The notes under the pieces are model-generated. The model saw only the letters and a program-made list of their open reading frames with translations, had not been told where the DNA came from and ran no database searches. The translations under genes and the position numbers were made by a program. 64,000 nucleotides of DNA from Tetradesmus obliquus (lineage: Eukaryota > Chlorophyta > Chlorophyceae > Sphaeropleales > Scenedesmaceae), in the NCBI GenBank assembly GCA_030272155.1, contig CP126206.1:372001-436000 (forward strand), read 5' to 3'. This document shows, one piece after another, positions 23,370 through 35,175 of the stretch. How positions within the stretch are numbered: position 1 is the stretch's first letter; each line of letters opens with the position of its first letter.

Positions 23370-25493
23370 GCTTTTGCATCATAGCGAGATACCGACATTC
23401 CTGAATTGATGTCAGCTGCAACACGACGTAGGATTTCTACGCGTTGATACGTACTGATACTAACCATGTGTCAGCTGCAACCGCTGGTCGCTGCGGATCG
23501 CTGCAGGCACACCTACCGTACACGTAGCTGGGCTCACTGCCTGGCTCGGCACAGGCCATATCAGGACGCCGCTGGCTGGCAAATGTTCCCGTTATAGCTG
23601 ATGTTCCCTTTTTACATGTTTGCTGCTGCACACGCGGCGTTCACGCTGCCCCTATCAAGACCGCAGATTGCACAGAATTTGCAGCAGCAGCGAACTCCCT
23701 GAATACTGCTTATTAGTAGCATCTGATGCATTTACATAATTTCTACATGCTTGACCCTGCTCGTGGCTGAGGCACCTGCGCTTTCTGCCTGCAAGGCCAC
23801 TCACTGGTCCGGACCGCTCTCGTTCGGCTTGTAATCAAGTCATTTACGCTTCACAGTACATTGTTTTGACCGCTGTTTTTCCGCATAACTTTGCTGTGTT
23901 GTGTGCTGGATTATTGAAATGTAGCAGTGTGGAAGGTTGGGGCTTGGAGCTGTGATCGCTATGGTAACTTGCTGCCCTTGCTGGCCCCATTCCTTGTCCA
24001 TGCAGGTGGGCCAGCAACAGCAGCAGCAGTACCCAGCGGCCCCGATCCCAGAACCCTGCAGGTGAGGATGCGCCCGGGAGGGCGGGTGGGCACGTTTTGA
24101 AGCAAAATGGATAGCGGTAAGCATGAATCGGTACAGTACAATGTCATTGTAAAACAAAACAATGCCGTGCATAAGGTCCTGCGACCCCATGTGGTCAGAT
24201 AGGCCGTCTGTTGCTACATGTGACAGTATTTGTGGTGATACGTCAGAGAACACAGCCGAGAGCTTGTGCGATGGACACTCTGATCGCCTTCGACCTCCTG
24301 CCTTCGCAGCAGCACAAGGGCGCTGTTCCACGCGGCGATCGCGCAGGAGGCAGCCAACACGCTGCCAAGGGCCTGTGATAGTTACGCTGCTGCGTTCACT
24401 GCGTGCAAGGGCAGGCCTGCAACCTCCACAGCAGTGGTCAACAGCTCCAGACGCTGCTGCTCTCTGAAGGCAGGCATTGCAGAGTGCAAGCTGCCAGACG
24501 ACTTTCTGCAGGTGCATTAGCCATATGGAAATAGCTACATTACATGTCTGATAGTACATGGAGCAATATACACGCAGTAGCCACTGTTCTGATGCGTTGG
24601 CAGTGCTGCTGCAGCTGCTGCAAACACACCGGCTTGAAAGCAGCAGCTGCAAGGCGCTTGCATGCATGCCGCATTCGTCAACATTAATGTTCCGTTAACT
24701 CGTGTCTGTATTGTATCATTGCTGCACAGTCACCGTAGGTTGAGGCACCCAAGCCAGGTGGCACATCAACTGGACCTGGGTGAGTGGCAGCGCTTGGTGC
24801 AGCAGCAGCACTCGCTCGTCGTGAACTGCGCAGTCGCGTGAACACTGGAGCCCGTGCTGCCAGATTTACAGCAGCATGCAGCGAGCAAGGTAGTGCAGCA
24901 GGTGCAACACATGTTAGCATGGTCAGCAGTGCATTGCACACCCCACGCACCTTGTAGAATGATGAAATTAACAATGTTCCACTGTAGGACCAGCGACCTG
25001 CTACTATGCCATGCACCTACGCACTTTCGCCGCTCAGCCAGCTTATCCAGCTTACTCATGTTGCCATGCAGGTTGCTTGGCTATGCACTGGCAGCAGTGG
25101 TGACTGGCGGCCGGCAGACAAGGCAGCTGCAGAGCGTGCTGGCAGAACCTAGCCACGGCTGCTCGCTTTGACCACACCAGCACCACAGCACCACTACAGT
25201 TGTGCTGCCAGCGCAGTGGCAGAATCACCATGTTCAAAAGATGCTGAGCAGTTGACAGCAGAGCAGCAAGGCATCCAGGGGCAGCAACATGGCCTGCCAA
25301 CACTGCGTTTTCCTTGCTGCAGCAGGTAAGGACTGGAACTGAGCAAGTGTGTCTTTCTGCAGGTAGTTTGTGACAGCAGCAATTGTTGCAACCCAGATGC
25401 TGCATGTTGTTTCGTGTAGCAGATGATTTGACAGCATTCAACCTTTGCTTTGCCACATTAAAGGCCAACTGCGCCCCACTTGACTGATGCTTG

Positions 25494-25578
<85 letters not shown>

Positions 25579-27481
25579 GTCTACTCTGTGCCATAGCTTG
25601 CCAGTTGATTAAGGGCTGCTGCCTGACAACCCTGCAGCCAACAACATGGGCTGCGCAGCAGGCAACTGCACCGAAGGCACCAGCTCATAGGGAACACAGC
25701 AGCGCAAGCAGCAGTCATGCAGCAACAGCTGTAGTGTAGAGATGGCAATATGCTTCAGCTGCTGCGTTACTGTTTCGCCCACATCTGCAAGGGGTGTGGA
25801 TGCTGGTGTGGTGCGTGCTGACCATCTGCTGGTCTCAGCGTCCCGGCATACTTGTTCCAGCAGTCGATTGTGTGTCACATGCTGCAGCACGGTATACAGC
25901 AAGCTTTGACGGCATACAGACACAGATGTGCCTGTATCAGGCCAGTACTTGCCTACGTGCCCTGCAGCTGATCATCATGACACCTCAGGTGCACGGGTTG
26001 GCGGTGCAAGTGTTGTGAAGATGGGCACGTGGGCCTTCAGGTCATACCCGCTAGCAGCGCTGCTGCCTGGTTACTGAGCGGTGGCAGCAGCTGCACGCTG
26101 GCATCGTAGCTGGGTAGTAATGGGCATATTACAAATGTTCAGCTGTGTGTTTACAAGCATGCTGTGCCGCAGGTTGTGCTGCCAGCTGTTGTCGTGGGGA
26201 TTGGCAGTGCTGAGCATTGGCAGTGAGTGCGGTCCTGTGGCGACCCACCTCATTGCATGAGGTACAGAAGTCATACAATGCTTGTATATACAATATATAT
26301 GTGTTTGATAGAGCGTTTGCTGCATTTCTGGCATTGCGAAGTGGTACCGAAGTCTGTAAGTACCGAACCCCGAGGGCAATTGCCGGTATTACGGAATCGG
26401 TGACAGTTCGGTAACAGCTCTGTGTAAGTTCGTTAACTGTTCCGCAAGAAGTGCAGCCCGAACCCTTTACGGAACAGTTACAGACGTCGGCTGTAAGTGC
26501 AGTGAGAGATGATAATGCTGGGAACCTTGTCAGACACGCATTTTTTCGTCGGTGAAGTCAGCACCTTTAAAATAAATGGCTGCGCCTACAAGGCGGGGCC
26601 CACTAAAGACCACAGTTGAAGGAGCAATTGCTGCTGGTGCAGAGAGATTTAGCATGGCAAGCTGAGCTCTAGTGAAGTCCAGCAAACCTTGAGCAGTTGA
26701 ATCACCGGTGTGTTGCAGTGCAACATCGTGTAAATAGCGGTTTTTGCTCACCTCAGTACTCATGCATGTTCTGCATGAATCAGGCGACTAACAGAGGATA
26801 TCCTACATCAATGTAACCAGTTGACTGATTACATGACAGTGCAACACATTGATCGCTGCTCCTTTCACTGGATTTTCATGCCAACACCAAAAATGAAAAG
26901 CGTGTAGCAAGTTGAGTGAGTATTGTTGTGTTGTGTTGTGAGCATCTGAGCTGCAACGTTGCTGCTGCCGCAGCAACTCCAGCACAGCATATGCTTTACT
27001 TGTTTCGTTGCAGTCTAGGCAGCGTAGTAGCGTCATATTACAGCAACTGTTGCTGCTCCCTCAGGGAGCTTGGAGCCGAAGCCTGCAGCACGCACGGGCG
27101 CGTCAGCCAGTACTGTATGTGGGGTGTCTGTTTCACTCAACCATCGTCAAAGGCCTGCCTAACAAAAAAAGGCCTGCCTAGCGAGCAGCAGCCTGGACAC
27201 AGGGTTTAAATTACCTGCAGCTTCAATCGTGTCACGTTTGTTCATGCTTCAGTCGTGTCTGCACCACAAGGTTACATCAGGAACACCCATCTGCTGAGCA
27301 ATTGGCTGAGGTGTTGTGACTTGAGAGCGATAATGCTATGGCACAGTTGACCACAGCTCCAAGTCATTCAAACTAACTCTGTTGAAGACGTTCCATCAAG
27401 CTGTATAGTTTTACCTGTGACCAAGGAATGAATGGCTTGCTATGATGTTGCACGAGCCACATACAAGGCAGCAACAAGATG
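23370..27481. other. 4.1 kb with unassigned possible exons
   Basis: Minus-strand frames at about 25609-25923 (TVLQHVTHNRLLEQVCRD, then ADVGETVTQQLKHIAIST) and 24970-25059 (SKLDKLAERR, then NIVNFIILQ before a GT) have a protein-like look and could be exons of one unknown multi-exon gene. A 275-codon minus frame at 23840-24667 is also open. None shows a family I know and the phases were not closed. An imperfect hairpin around gttaactgttccgcaag lies near 26433-26485. Confidence 0.3.
25496..25576 (-). repeat. (CAG)27 microsatellite
   Basis: There are 27 perfect CTG units on the plus strand. On the minus strand they would encode 27 consecutive Gln after MAQSRR if the surrounding frame is translated, which is unproven. 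Confidence 0.9.
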
Positions 27482-29313
27482 CTAATGTGTGTGTGCTTGA
27501 AAATTGTTGCTGACGTACACAAGATCTGATCCAAGCACAAAATGCAGCCTGAAAGGCTTTGTGGCCATTACTTTTTCGACCTTGGCTCTGGCTTCGCCAT
27601 CGTTGACCTGCATACGCGAGGGAAAACCAGTATGGGGGAGCGCCAGCAACAGCAGCAGCAGCACCAGCAGCAGCACCAGTAGCAGCAGCCCACGCACCAC
27701 TGACACCAAGACGCTATTCTCTACAACTGTGACAAAATGTTTACGCCTAAACCTGATTTGCTGTTGTGCGACCACAGCATATGACCAGACACCACTGCTA
27801 GCTCATGATACAAAGACTGCAGTGATGCACCTTCCAATGCCATCATGGCAGCCAGCAGAAAGTAGTGAGCATGGCATGCTGCACAGAACAGCCGGCGCAG
27901 GTAGACCAGCCGCTTATCATTGCATGGTTAAAAATAGTCATGCAACGCATGCAGACTGTTGTCAGCTGAAGCAGCAAGGGCCAAAGCGCTGCTGCATCCA
28001 GCAGTGTGAGCTCACCTCCACAGTCATGACACTGACTTCAATTTTGCTGAAGTCTGTTGCATTCAGAATACCTGGTTCGCTGCCCTCAGTGTCCAAGCTG
28101 CAGCAATGGAGGTATGTGTGTGTGGAGGCACGTGCAACACGCCAGCGCAAGTTAGTATCAACAGCTTTGCCAATGTTATGGTAGTATGCTGTCTATTTCA
28201 AGTGCGTAGGATGCCATGAGTGCCACATGCCAGCTGCCCACAGCACACAGCAGTATGCAGCAACTCACACTCTTACAACACTTGCATATTCCAGCTCAGC
28301 CGCACCCCAACAACGTCAACACCTGCGCGCCCTGCAGGACACTATGCATGCCTGGCCCAGCATGCTCAACAAGTAAGCTGCCAGCTGATCCCTTCTTCAA
28401 GCAAGTAGCATGGCAGGTGCTGCATCCGTGCATCTGATTCCTGCCTTGTTGATTACCCGGCCACCTTTGTGTGACAGCAACAGCCCACGGCGCACTGCAG
28501 CATGCTTGCATCAAATTGAGCTCATTCAAGGAGTCCTACCACAGCCGCTCACCTCCAATAGTCAATCTTGGTTTTGCCCAGCGCAGCCATTATTTCATGC
28601 AGTGGCCAGCATGTTATATTGACAGTCTTGCCGGTGTTGGTGGGACCAGCTGCCTGCTCACCGCCTGCTGCCTGAATTTCATTCCTCATGCGCTGCTTGT
28701 GGTACTCTGGCATGAATGCAGCCAGGCCTCCAAGGAAGCCACCCAGGAGGAACTCTAGTTCTTCATGCTTGCCAGTTGGGGACAGGCATGCGTTGATCGC
28801 AAGCGATGCGGTTCGGTTGCTAGTGTTGACGAGCGTCTGAAACAGCATGGGGTTTGCTTCCACCAGCAACCCAGTCCAGTTGCGGCTTGCCTCCAGGAAC
28901 AATGTGTTGCTCAGGCCTGTGCCATCGTGTGCACCGGACTCGACAAAAAACCCATTGGTCAGGCCATGCAGCAGATCATCTATGTATTTGTCCTGGCCTA
29001 ACTGCGACTTATACGTGCCAGTAGGCAGCGGGCTACCAGCAGTGGGCTTCTTGAAGGCAGCGGTCGAAAGGCGGTCCTGCTGTCTGCTGGTGTCTGCTTT
29101 GGCAGCTGTCATGCTGCTTGGGGTGGCCGAGGTGCTGTCATGCTTTCCAGTCAACTTCACTGTATATGAAAAGCTCGTCATGTCTCTTGGTCGAGTCATA
29201 TTGCAGACAAACAACGCTGTGGACAGCACAGTAGCAATAATGAAGGCCAGCAACAGATGAGCATGCCATGCTTTGTTCGATCGTTTGCTTTTTGACCCAT
29301 GGTAAGTATCCAT
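27482..29313 (-). CDS. FkbM-family methyltransferase, membrane-anchored (3 exons)
   Basis: Exons, minus strand: 29313-28553, 28097-28016 and 27607-27482; the phases close to 322 codons plus stop. The start ATG (MDTYHGSK) puts a basic stretch before a membrane segment at about residues 19-37 (HLLLAFIIATVLSTALFV), so it should be a type II Golgi or ER protein with a luminal domain after a Ser/Thr-rich stem. The domain has SQLGQDKYIDDLL, GFFVESGAHDG (about 121-131, SAM site), LFLEASRNWTGLLVEANP, and across the first intron KIDYW then SLDTEGSEPGIL, the FkbM core. The closest relative in the window is the gene at 59954-63070, with the same two intron positions and an 82-nt middle exon in both. The likely role is O-methylation of a sugar or glycoprotein glycan; the substrate is unknown. 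Confidence 0.85.
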
Positions 29314-29846
29314 TGCAAAACTTTGATATAATGTGTCTGCAAAGCGTTCCGATCTGGGTGCAGCGCGGCTCTGTGGTCGTATATGCAGGCAAGCGCGTTG
29401 CAACGTTGCTGTCTGCTTGTGATTAATGACATGAATTGTGCCCAGCGGCTCCGCACTAACTCTTCGCTAAAATAATAAACAACATGTGTTTTGCCCAGCG
29501 GCTTCCGCACTCACACGTGTGAGTGACAGTGCACTAGTGCACAGTACTGTCAGCGGTTAGTCACAAAGCAACGTCACCATCTTCATCATCTTCACCGTGA
29601 TCGGGGCCCGATCTGCAACTGACACTTGCAGGCGACGCTTTCATGTCAATGCAGCAGCTGCAGAGCACCAAAGTCTCAGCAATTGCAGTCTCAGCAGTTG
29701 CAAGTGTCGATGCAGGCACTCACAGCTACCAGCAGCACCAACATGAGCAGCTCGCACAACACCTGCTGGCCATGGAACGGCAGCATCAGCATCAGCATCA
29801 GCATCAGCAGCAGAGGAGCAGCAGGAGCAGCAGAAGCAGGCGAACA
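29314..29846. other. Upstream region of FkbM gene 2
   Basis: This is presumably promoter and leader of the minus-strand gene at 29313. The frame stays open upstream to an alternative Met at 29403. (CAGCAT)n and CAGCAG runs occur near 29785. No other gene is seen. Confidence 0.45.
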
Positions 29847-30975
29847 GCTTTCATGAAAGGAACAGCTGCCGCAGCAGTGACACACTCAGAGACCAATGTA
29901 AACTCTCCCACACAATAAACTACTAATCTTGCACTCTCCACTTTATTTTTTCTGTCTCAGAATAGGCATAAAATAATGTATGTAATTGGACAAATGTATA
30001 CGGCTCCGGGATCCCAAAGATATGTGTAGGCGGGTGGCAAAAGCAGGCGTACAGCTTTCATTACATTACATTACATTACATGCTCCACTCAACGAGGAGT
30101 GGGAACCCCAGTCAGGAGCCAACGAGAGGCTCATAGGGGGAGGAAACATCGAAGAACAACTCATCATCGTCCAAACCGTCAGACGAAAACGCAGAAAAAA
30201 ACTCATCAGCATCATCAATAGCTTGAGCAATAGCCTGAGAGGGCAGAAGGACCTCAGGATCAGTGTCCGGGTGACACCGCATCAGATAGCAGCAGTGCAC
30301 AAAAGCGGCCACCAAAGCAGGTGCCTGCTTCATAAAAGTGATCATGTCATCGCCTGCTGGGTGGCAACCAGCAATAGTAGCCCATGTTTGTGACGAGTCC
30401 CCGAAGGGTTCGAACAACATAGCAAATCGCTCGCGGACTGGTGCATAGAAAGGGCACTCAAAGACCATATGAAACTCATCCTCAACAACCTCAGACTGGC
30501 AGCCAGGGCGTAGGCACACCCTGTCACTTCGCGGCACAGGTGGTCGCTGCCACCTGCCACTGCAGACACGTAAATCATGAGCACCCAAACGGAAACGGGT
30601 CAAGGACCCCAGATGCTCTCTGTTGATCCCAGCAGTTTGAGAGACATAATCTGGGCACCATAAAGCTGGGCACCATAAAGCTGGGCTTTCATTAAAAGAA
30701 CAGCTACCGCATAAGTGACACTCTCCTAGACTATCATTAACCTATCACACGCAACAAACTACTAAACCTGCACTCTGCACTTGATTTTCTGGCTCTCAGT
30801 ATCAACCCTTGAATATTATCACCCCTCATTAAAACTAGAGGGGGAGACAGGTCGAGATGTCAAGATTGAGATCAAGACGTCAGGCGCGGGCGCTGCTGGT
30901 GTGAAATTTCACCCGTCATGTAAAAGGACGAATGTGTACGGCTCCAGGATGACGAATATATTTGTAGGCCACCCG
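29847..30975 (+). repeat. Diverged direct repeat flanking a LINE fragment
   Basis: The stretch 29847-30050 (gctttcatgaaaggaacagc, later caaaaactac-like and tacggctcc) recurs as 30682-30975 with insertions and many substitutions. Shared phrases include ctttcattaaaagaacagct, aaactactaa, cttgcactctc-like and gtacggctccaggat. The LINE fragment lies between the copies. Confidence 0.5.
30060..30685 (-). mobile_element. 5'-truncated LINE with (TGTAA)n tail
   Basis: On the minus strand a frame (30603-30112) contains RFRLGAHDLRV, CLRPGC and DEFHMVFECPFYAPVRERF, the Cys/His zinc-binding region that ends many non-LTR reverse transcriptases. After its stop at 30112 the element ends in (ATGTA)n at 30060-30083. 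The bases gctttcatt occur directly beyond the tail (about 30051-30059) and again at about 30686-30694, a plausible 9-bp target duplication. The catalytic reverse transcriptase domain is absent, so this is a dead copy. Confidence 0.72.
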
Positions 30976-32045
30976 CAGTTGAAGCCGGTGCCGCCAAACA
31001 CGTCAGCCAGGCGTCTTTGTTGTCCTGAATACATATCTGGCCTCAGACCATATGTTCAACTTGTTGTGGCTCCTGCCTGCAAAACTCACGGGACCCAAAC
31101 TTCGATGGTGCCAGGACACACTTGTAACTTCCATCTTTCAAACAAGTGGACGTTGGGAGCTACATTTCAGTGGGCAAGGCGAAAACCAGGGGAGTTTGGA
31201 TCTTGCGAGTCCCTGGCTGTTCCACCAATTCCCTGCACGTTGCCTTGCCCCTGCATCCCACAATTGCGGAATGCAGGGATGTGTTGCACCAGCCAGGATT
31301 TTTTAATTTATATATGTTTATATATAAAAATGATAGGAGGCGTGGAGGCGCATGAGGTATCCTCATCGCCACACACGCCCCCTTCCTTAACTTAAGCGGG
31401 TGTTATGTGTGAACACACCACGCGTAGCTCATTCATTCATTCTTTATATATAATTATAAAATTTTTATATATTTATATGTATGTATATGTAAAATGTATA
31501 TATGTTTGTTTGAAGGCATTCAGCTGTTCAACATGTAGAAAGGGCACCTGTGACGGCCAGAGGTCCATTAGGCTCCGCCATGGGTTGTCTGCAGTGTTCA
31601 CCATTTCAACGGTGCAAGCCCTTCTTTTCTCAACACTAGGTGCCTATTTAAGATGGTGCCAGGACCCAAGGTAACTATCCTCTCTCAGTATCATCAGAAT
31701 TCCTCAGTATCATCAGAATCTAATCGTTTGGTCTCAGCACGATGCATATTAGCCTTTTTCAAGCCTGTCCCCAAAAATGACAGTGGCCTCTTACATGTGT
31801 GGGGCCCTTCAGGTGCCCAAAGAATGCCGAAAAATATCATTTTAAATACTTTGTTCGTAGTATGTTTTGGTGATTGCCCTTAAATGACAATTGTCAGTTT
31901 AGTATGGTGTCAGGCCACTTGAAAGAGTTGGGGAGGCCTCCAAATGCCATGTAATTGCTGCAAATAGCTTTCAGATGTAAAAATAGCATACACATGTTTG
32001 TTACATACCCATACTGAAGGTCATGAAGGGTTACCAGGGCTTCGC
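30976..32045. other. AT-rich, repeat-laden region without a gene
   Basis: This includes a very AT-rich block at 31436-31512 (TATATA and TGTATATG) and phrases repeated nearby (gatggtgccagga near 31104 and 31652). A 204-codon plus frame at 30781 has no domain and overlaps repeat sequence, so it is not called as a gene. Confidence 0.5.
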
Positions 32046-32617
32046 TGAGTGTTTGAGGGCCTGTTGACTCCCCTAAATCCCTGTCGCACCCCTTGGGGCA
32101 GAGGGGTAAATGGTGGATGTTAGTGATTCTGCTTGCACAGCTGTGTTGTACGTTGGTCTAAAAGGGCCAAGGCAACATAGTGAAATTTTATCTTTTTATA
32201 ACTTCTGGTAGCTCCCAACTTCCACGGTTTTAGGCTGTCCCACTCATTTTCAACTCCTGACTTCCCATTGAGGGCCTCTTCTCTGGGATTCAAGGGAAGT
32301 TAGGGAATCAGCCAACTCCCCTAGATACCTGGCTCAGCCAGGAATGAGTGACAGTGTCACTCATTTCTTCCTGCACGTGCCTTGCCACTAAATCCCACAA
32401 GCTCCCAACTTCCCCAGATTTGGCCTCTCCCACTGAATTTCAAATCCCAACTTCCACTGTCTTCTCCCCGTTTTTGGAATAGTTGAGAATTCAGAGGGAT
32501 TCAGTATGTACGCAGCCTTGTGACTCTTCACACAATATTTTTGCCGCTTTACATTCACTAACTTCCATCATTCACCCCTCTGCCCCAAGGGGAGTCAACG
32601 GGCCCTTGAGTGTTCTT
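32046..32617. mobile_element. MITE-like element with imperfect terminal inverted repeats
   Basis: The left end (gtgtttgagggcctgttgac, then cttggggcagaggggtaaat, then gttagtga) is matched in inverted orientation at the right end (about 32554-32617), with an 18-bp gap in the right arm. Internally the phrase ctcccaacttccac and about 60 following bases occur twice (32213 and 32401) in direct orientation. There is no coding capacity. No target duplication was confirmed. Confidence 0.5.
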
Positions 32618-33453
32618 TCGTCACAGGTTCAGGTATTATTGTGACAAGCCCAACCTTCTGTTCAGCTCTTGCATGGCATGCTGCCGGCATTTACCAATTT
32701 CATTTGTCTTTGCAATCATATTTTCACGCAGCACTCTGCCTGTGCGTGCGCTGCCAGCGAACGACGAGGGCACCTGCTGTCGTCGGACTGGCTTGCGTGT
32801 GCTGCGACACATGCTGTACAGCACCTCGCACACGTACTGTCACTGCTGATGCTGCGCTGCGATCAACGCTGTCCTGCTCCAATCCTCTGCTGGTGCTGAC
32901 TTGCGTCACTTTCTTGGCCATGCTATTTTGCATTGCTCTTGCTGCATCCTCTGCTGTCTTGCACTAATGTACTCACTCGCAGCGGTCACTACGGCTTTGC
33001 CGGCAGCAGCTTGTACATTATATGAGGTTGAAATGAAAGGCAACTTAAGGTTACCTGGGGGTTTGATAACTGCCCACTGGGTTACCACGTACGCGTGTGT
33101 ACCACTCTGCACCACTCTGCGGGTACGGAAACCGTGGTGATTGCCACAGTGCTGGTTACCAGCGCCAATCTCCACTCAAGGAGGCGGTGTATGCTCCGCG
33201 CTCATTGTAAAAAACAAGTTACAAGCAACTTGCTGAAATACTGCACCTGCAAAGTGCTTTGCACGCGGTGATTCGTCGCTTCATAACATGCCAGTAATCG
33301 CAACCTGCAGACTTGGCGGAACGAGCTGCACACCAGTAACAGAGTGTAACTGATACAATGGTTAAAATGAGTTTGGAATTTGTGATTCTGCGGTGTTTGG
33401 GTAGGCAGAAGCAGGAAGGTGTGGCAGAAAGCAACCACAGCTGTGCCTGCAGG
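32618..33453. other. No recognisable gene
   Basis: Open frames of up to 108 codons occur on both strands without known motifs. This is the left flank of the recombinase element. Confidence 0.45.
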
Positions 33454-33632
33454 TGGTAAGCACGTTTTGTGCTGCAGGGATCATGAGGACTGACAGGTGT
33501 TAGTTTGACTAGGCTGTTGTCATCAGGGTTCAAGTGCATGGTAGTGTGATTTCGCTCTATTAAAGCAGATACAGCTTGGCTTGAATGCCAGCTGTTTGAT
33601 TGTACGGGAGCAACGTTTGTGCATGCGCGTTT
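33454..33632 (+). repeat. Split direct repeat A1 (compact element)
   Basis: 179 bp starting tggtaagcacg and ending gcatgcgcgttt, identical as far as read to 34917-35095. The left flank is cctgcagg. Confidence 0.92.
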
Positions 33633-33698
33633 GGCTGCTGGTACCTGACGCTGCTGCGCCTCCCTTGACCTACAGGGGCGGAGTGCTTCCCGCCAGGA

Positions 33699-34715
33699 GT
33701 GGCGGCGACACAGCCGAGGCTGGCGCTGCATCAGGAGGCGCTGGGCTATTTGAAGCATGACTTGGCTGACTCCACTCTGGGGCAGTATCAGCAGTCGCTG
33801 AAGTATGTGGTGCGCGTGCTGCTGCTGCTGGGTTTGCTGCCGATGCTGTGGGCCCCGCAGGAGCTGGTAGTGTGTTGGGTAGTGGCGTTTTTTGCGCGGT
33901 CCGCGTCTTACAAGACCATTGTGAACTACTTGAAGGCTTGGAAATACTTCCTGGGCGTGCATGGCTGGGATGTGAGTGTGTGGCAAGGTTGGCAGCTGCT
34001 GCCGAGGCTGTTGAGGGGGGTGAAGCGTGTGAAAGGCGATGCGGCGAAGCCCAAGCTGCCCATCACCCCGGCCCTGTTACTCAAGTTTGTGCGGGCGCTG
34101 CCGCTGGGCGGCCCTGCACTTGCTCTGTGGGCAGCAATACTGGTGGGATTCTTTGGCTTTCTCCGCAAAGGGCATTTGTGTGTGGACAGTGTTGGGCTTG
34201 GCCCTGTGTCTATGGCAGTGCTGCGGCGCAAAAACTTTGTGTTTGACCATGCGGCTTACTGTGTGCATATCACAGTTACCATGTCAAAGACCAACCAGTT
34301 TCGGCAGCGGCAGCAGGTCATCACCATTCAAGGGGTGAAGGGACACGTTTTGGACCCATACGCCTGGCTGCAGAAGCTGTTCACGTTGCATCCTGCAGAT
34401 GGGGATGCACCGGCGTTTGGTCATGTGCAGGGTGGTGTGTATGTGCCCCTGACATACTCTCGTCTGCTGGTGGGTCTGAAGGATTTGATTAAGGCGTGTG
34501 GCCTGGACCCCTCTGCATATGGTGGGCACTCGCTGCGGCGAGGCGGCGCCACATGGGCCTTTCAATGCGGGGTGCATCCGCTGTTCATTCGCATACAAGG
34601 TGACTGGCAGTCTGACACGTGGCTGCTGTATGTCGGCATGTCGGCAGCGCAGAAATGTGCTGTCACGCGCATGATGCAGGAGAAGATCGCAAGCCTGCCT
34701 GGTGCAGCAATTTGA
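33699..34715 (+). CDS. Tyrosine recombinase (YR) of the compact element
   Basis: The frame is open from 33669 to TGA at 34713-34715; 33699 is a GTG and the first ATG is at 33843, so the true start may lie in an upstream exon joined at the cag before 33697. Numbering from 33699, the catalytic set is complete: R156 in FFGFLRKGHL, a Lys near 197 in TMSKTNQF, H277 and R280 in YGGHSLRRGGATWAF, W303 in GDWQSD and the nucleophile Y311 in TWLLYVGMS. The N-terminal 130 residues form a helical SAM-like/core-binding region (STLGQYQQSLKYV, SYKTIVNYLKAWKYFL). It resembles YRs of DIRS/PAT and Crypton type rather than bacterial integrases. The expected job is cutting and rejoining DNA at the repeat junctions. 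The stop lies 17 bp before B1. No reverse transcriptase accompanies it. Confidence 0.85.
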   Translation: MAATQPRLALHQEALGYLKHDLADSTLGQYQQSLKYVVRVLLLLGLLPMLWAPQELVVCWVVAFFARSASYKTIVNYLKAWKYFLGVHGWDVSVWQGWQLLPRLLRGVKRVKGDAAKPKLPITPALLLKFVRALPLGGPALALWAAILVGFFGFLRKGHLCVDSVGLGPVSMAVLRRKNFVFDHAAYCVHITVTMSKTNQFRQRQQVITIQGVKGHVLDPYAWLQKLFTLHPADGDAPAFGHVQGGVYVPLTYSRLLVGLKDLIKACGLDPSAYGGHSLRRGGATWAFQCGVHPLFIRIQGDWQSDTWLLYVGMSAAQKCAVTRMMQEKIASLPGAAI

Positions 34716-34732
34716 GTGAGGTGGGGAGTGGG

Positions 34733-34916
34733 TTGGGATGTGTGCTGTGTGCTGCTCAGCTGAGAATGCTGAGCTGTCACTGCTCTGGCGGCTGCTGTGT
34801 GCGCGGCACACGCGTAGCCTGCCCGCTTCTGGCCCAACCTCACTCATTGCTGGCATGTCTGTTGTTATGTTAAGTCAAGATGGGGATATTGTAACACATC
34901 TAAGGCAATCATGATC
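34733..34916 (+). repeat. Split direct repeat B1 (compact element)
   Basis: 184 bp starting ttgggatgtgtgctg and ending aatcatgatc, matching 35176-35359 with one difference. It contains an imperfect inverted repeat around cagctgagaatgctgagctg. Confidence 0.92.
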
Positions 34917-35095
34917 TGGTAAGCACGTTTTGTGCTGCAGGGATCATGAGGACTGACAGGTGTTAGTTTGACTAGGCTGTTGTCATCAGGGTTCAAGTGC
35001 ATGGTAGTGTGATTTCGCTCTATTAAAGCAGATACAGCTTGGCTTGAATGCCAGCTGTTTGATTGTACGGGAGCAACGTTTGTGCATGCGCGTTT
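34917..35095 (+). repeat. Split direct repeat A2 (compact element)
   Basis: Second copy of A, directly following B1 with no intervening base. Confidence 0.92.
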
Positions 35096-35175
35096 CCCTC
35101 CCACCCACCCTTGATACTCCATTGATGGGCTGTCATTTGCCTCTGCGTGACTACATACCACCATGTCAGTACTGT

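Noticed and set aside
26530..26763. 77-codon minus-strand frame starting ATG
   Set aside because: Protein-like in places but with no recognisable domain, no splice partners and flanking hairpin repeats; left uncalled.
30781..31395. 204-codon plus-strand frame
   Set aside because: It overlaps repeat phrases shared with 29.9-30.0 kb and AT-rich DNA and shows no motif.
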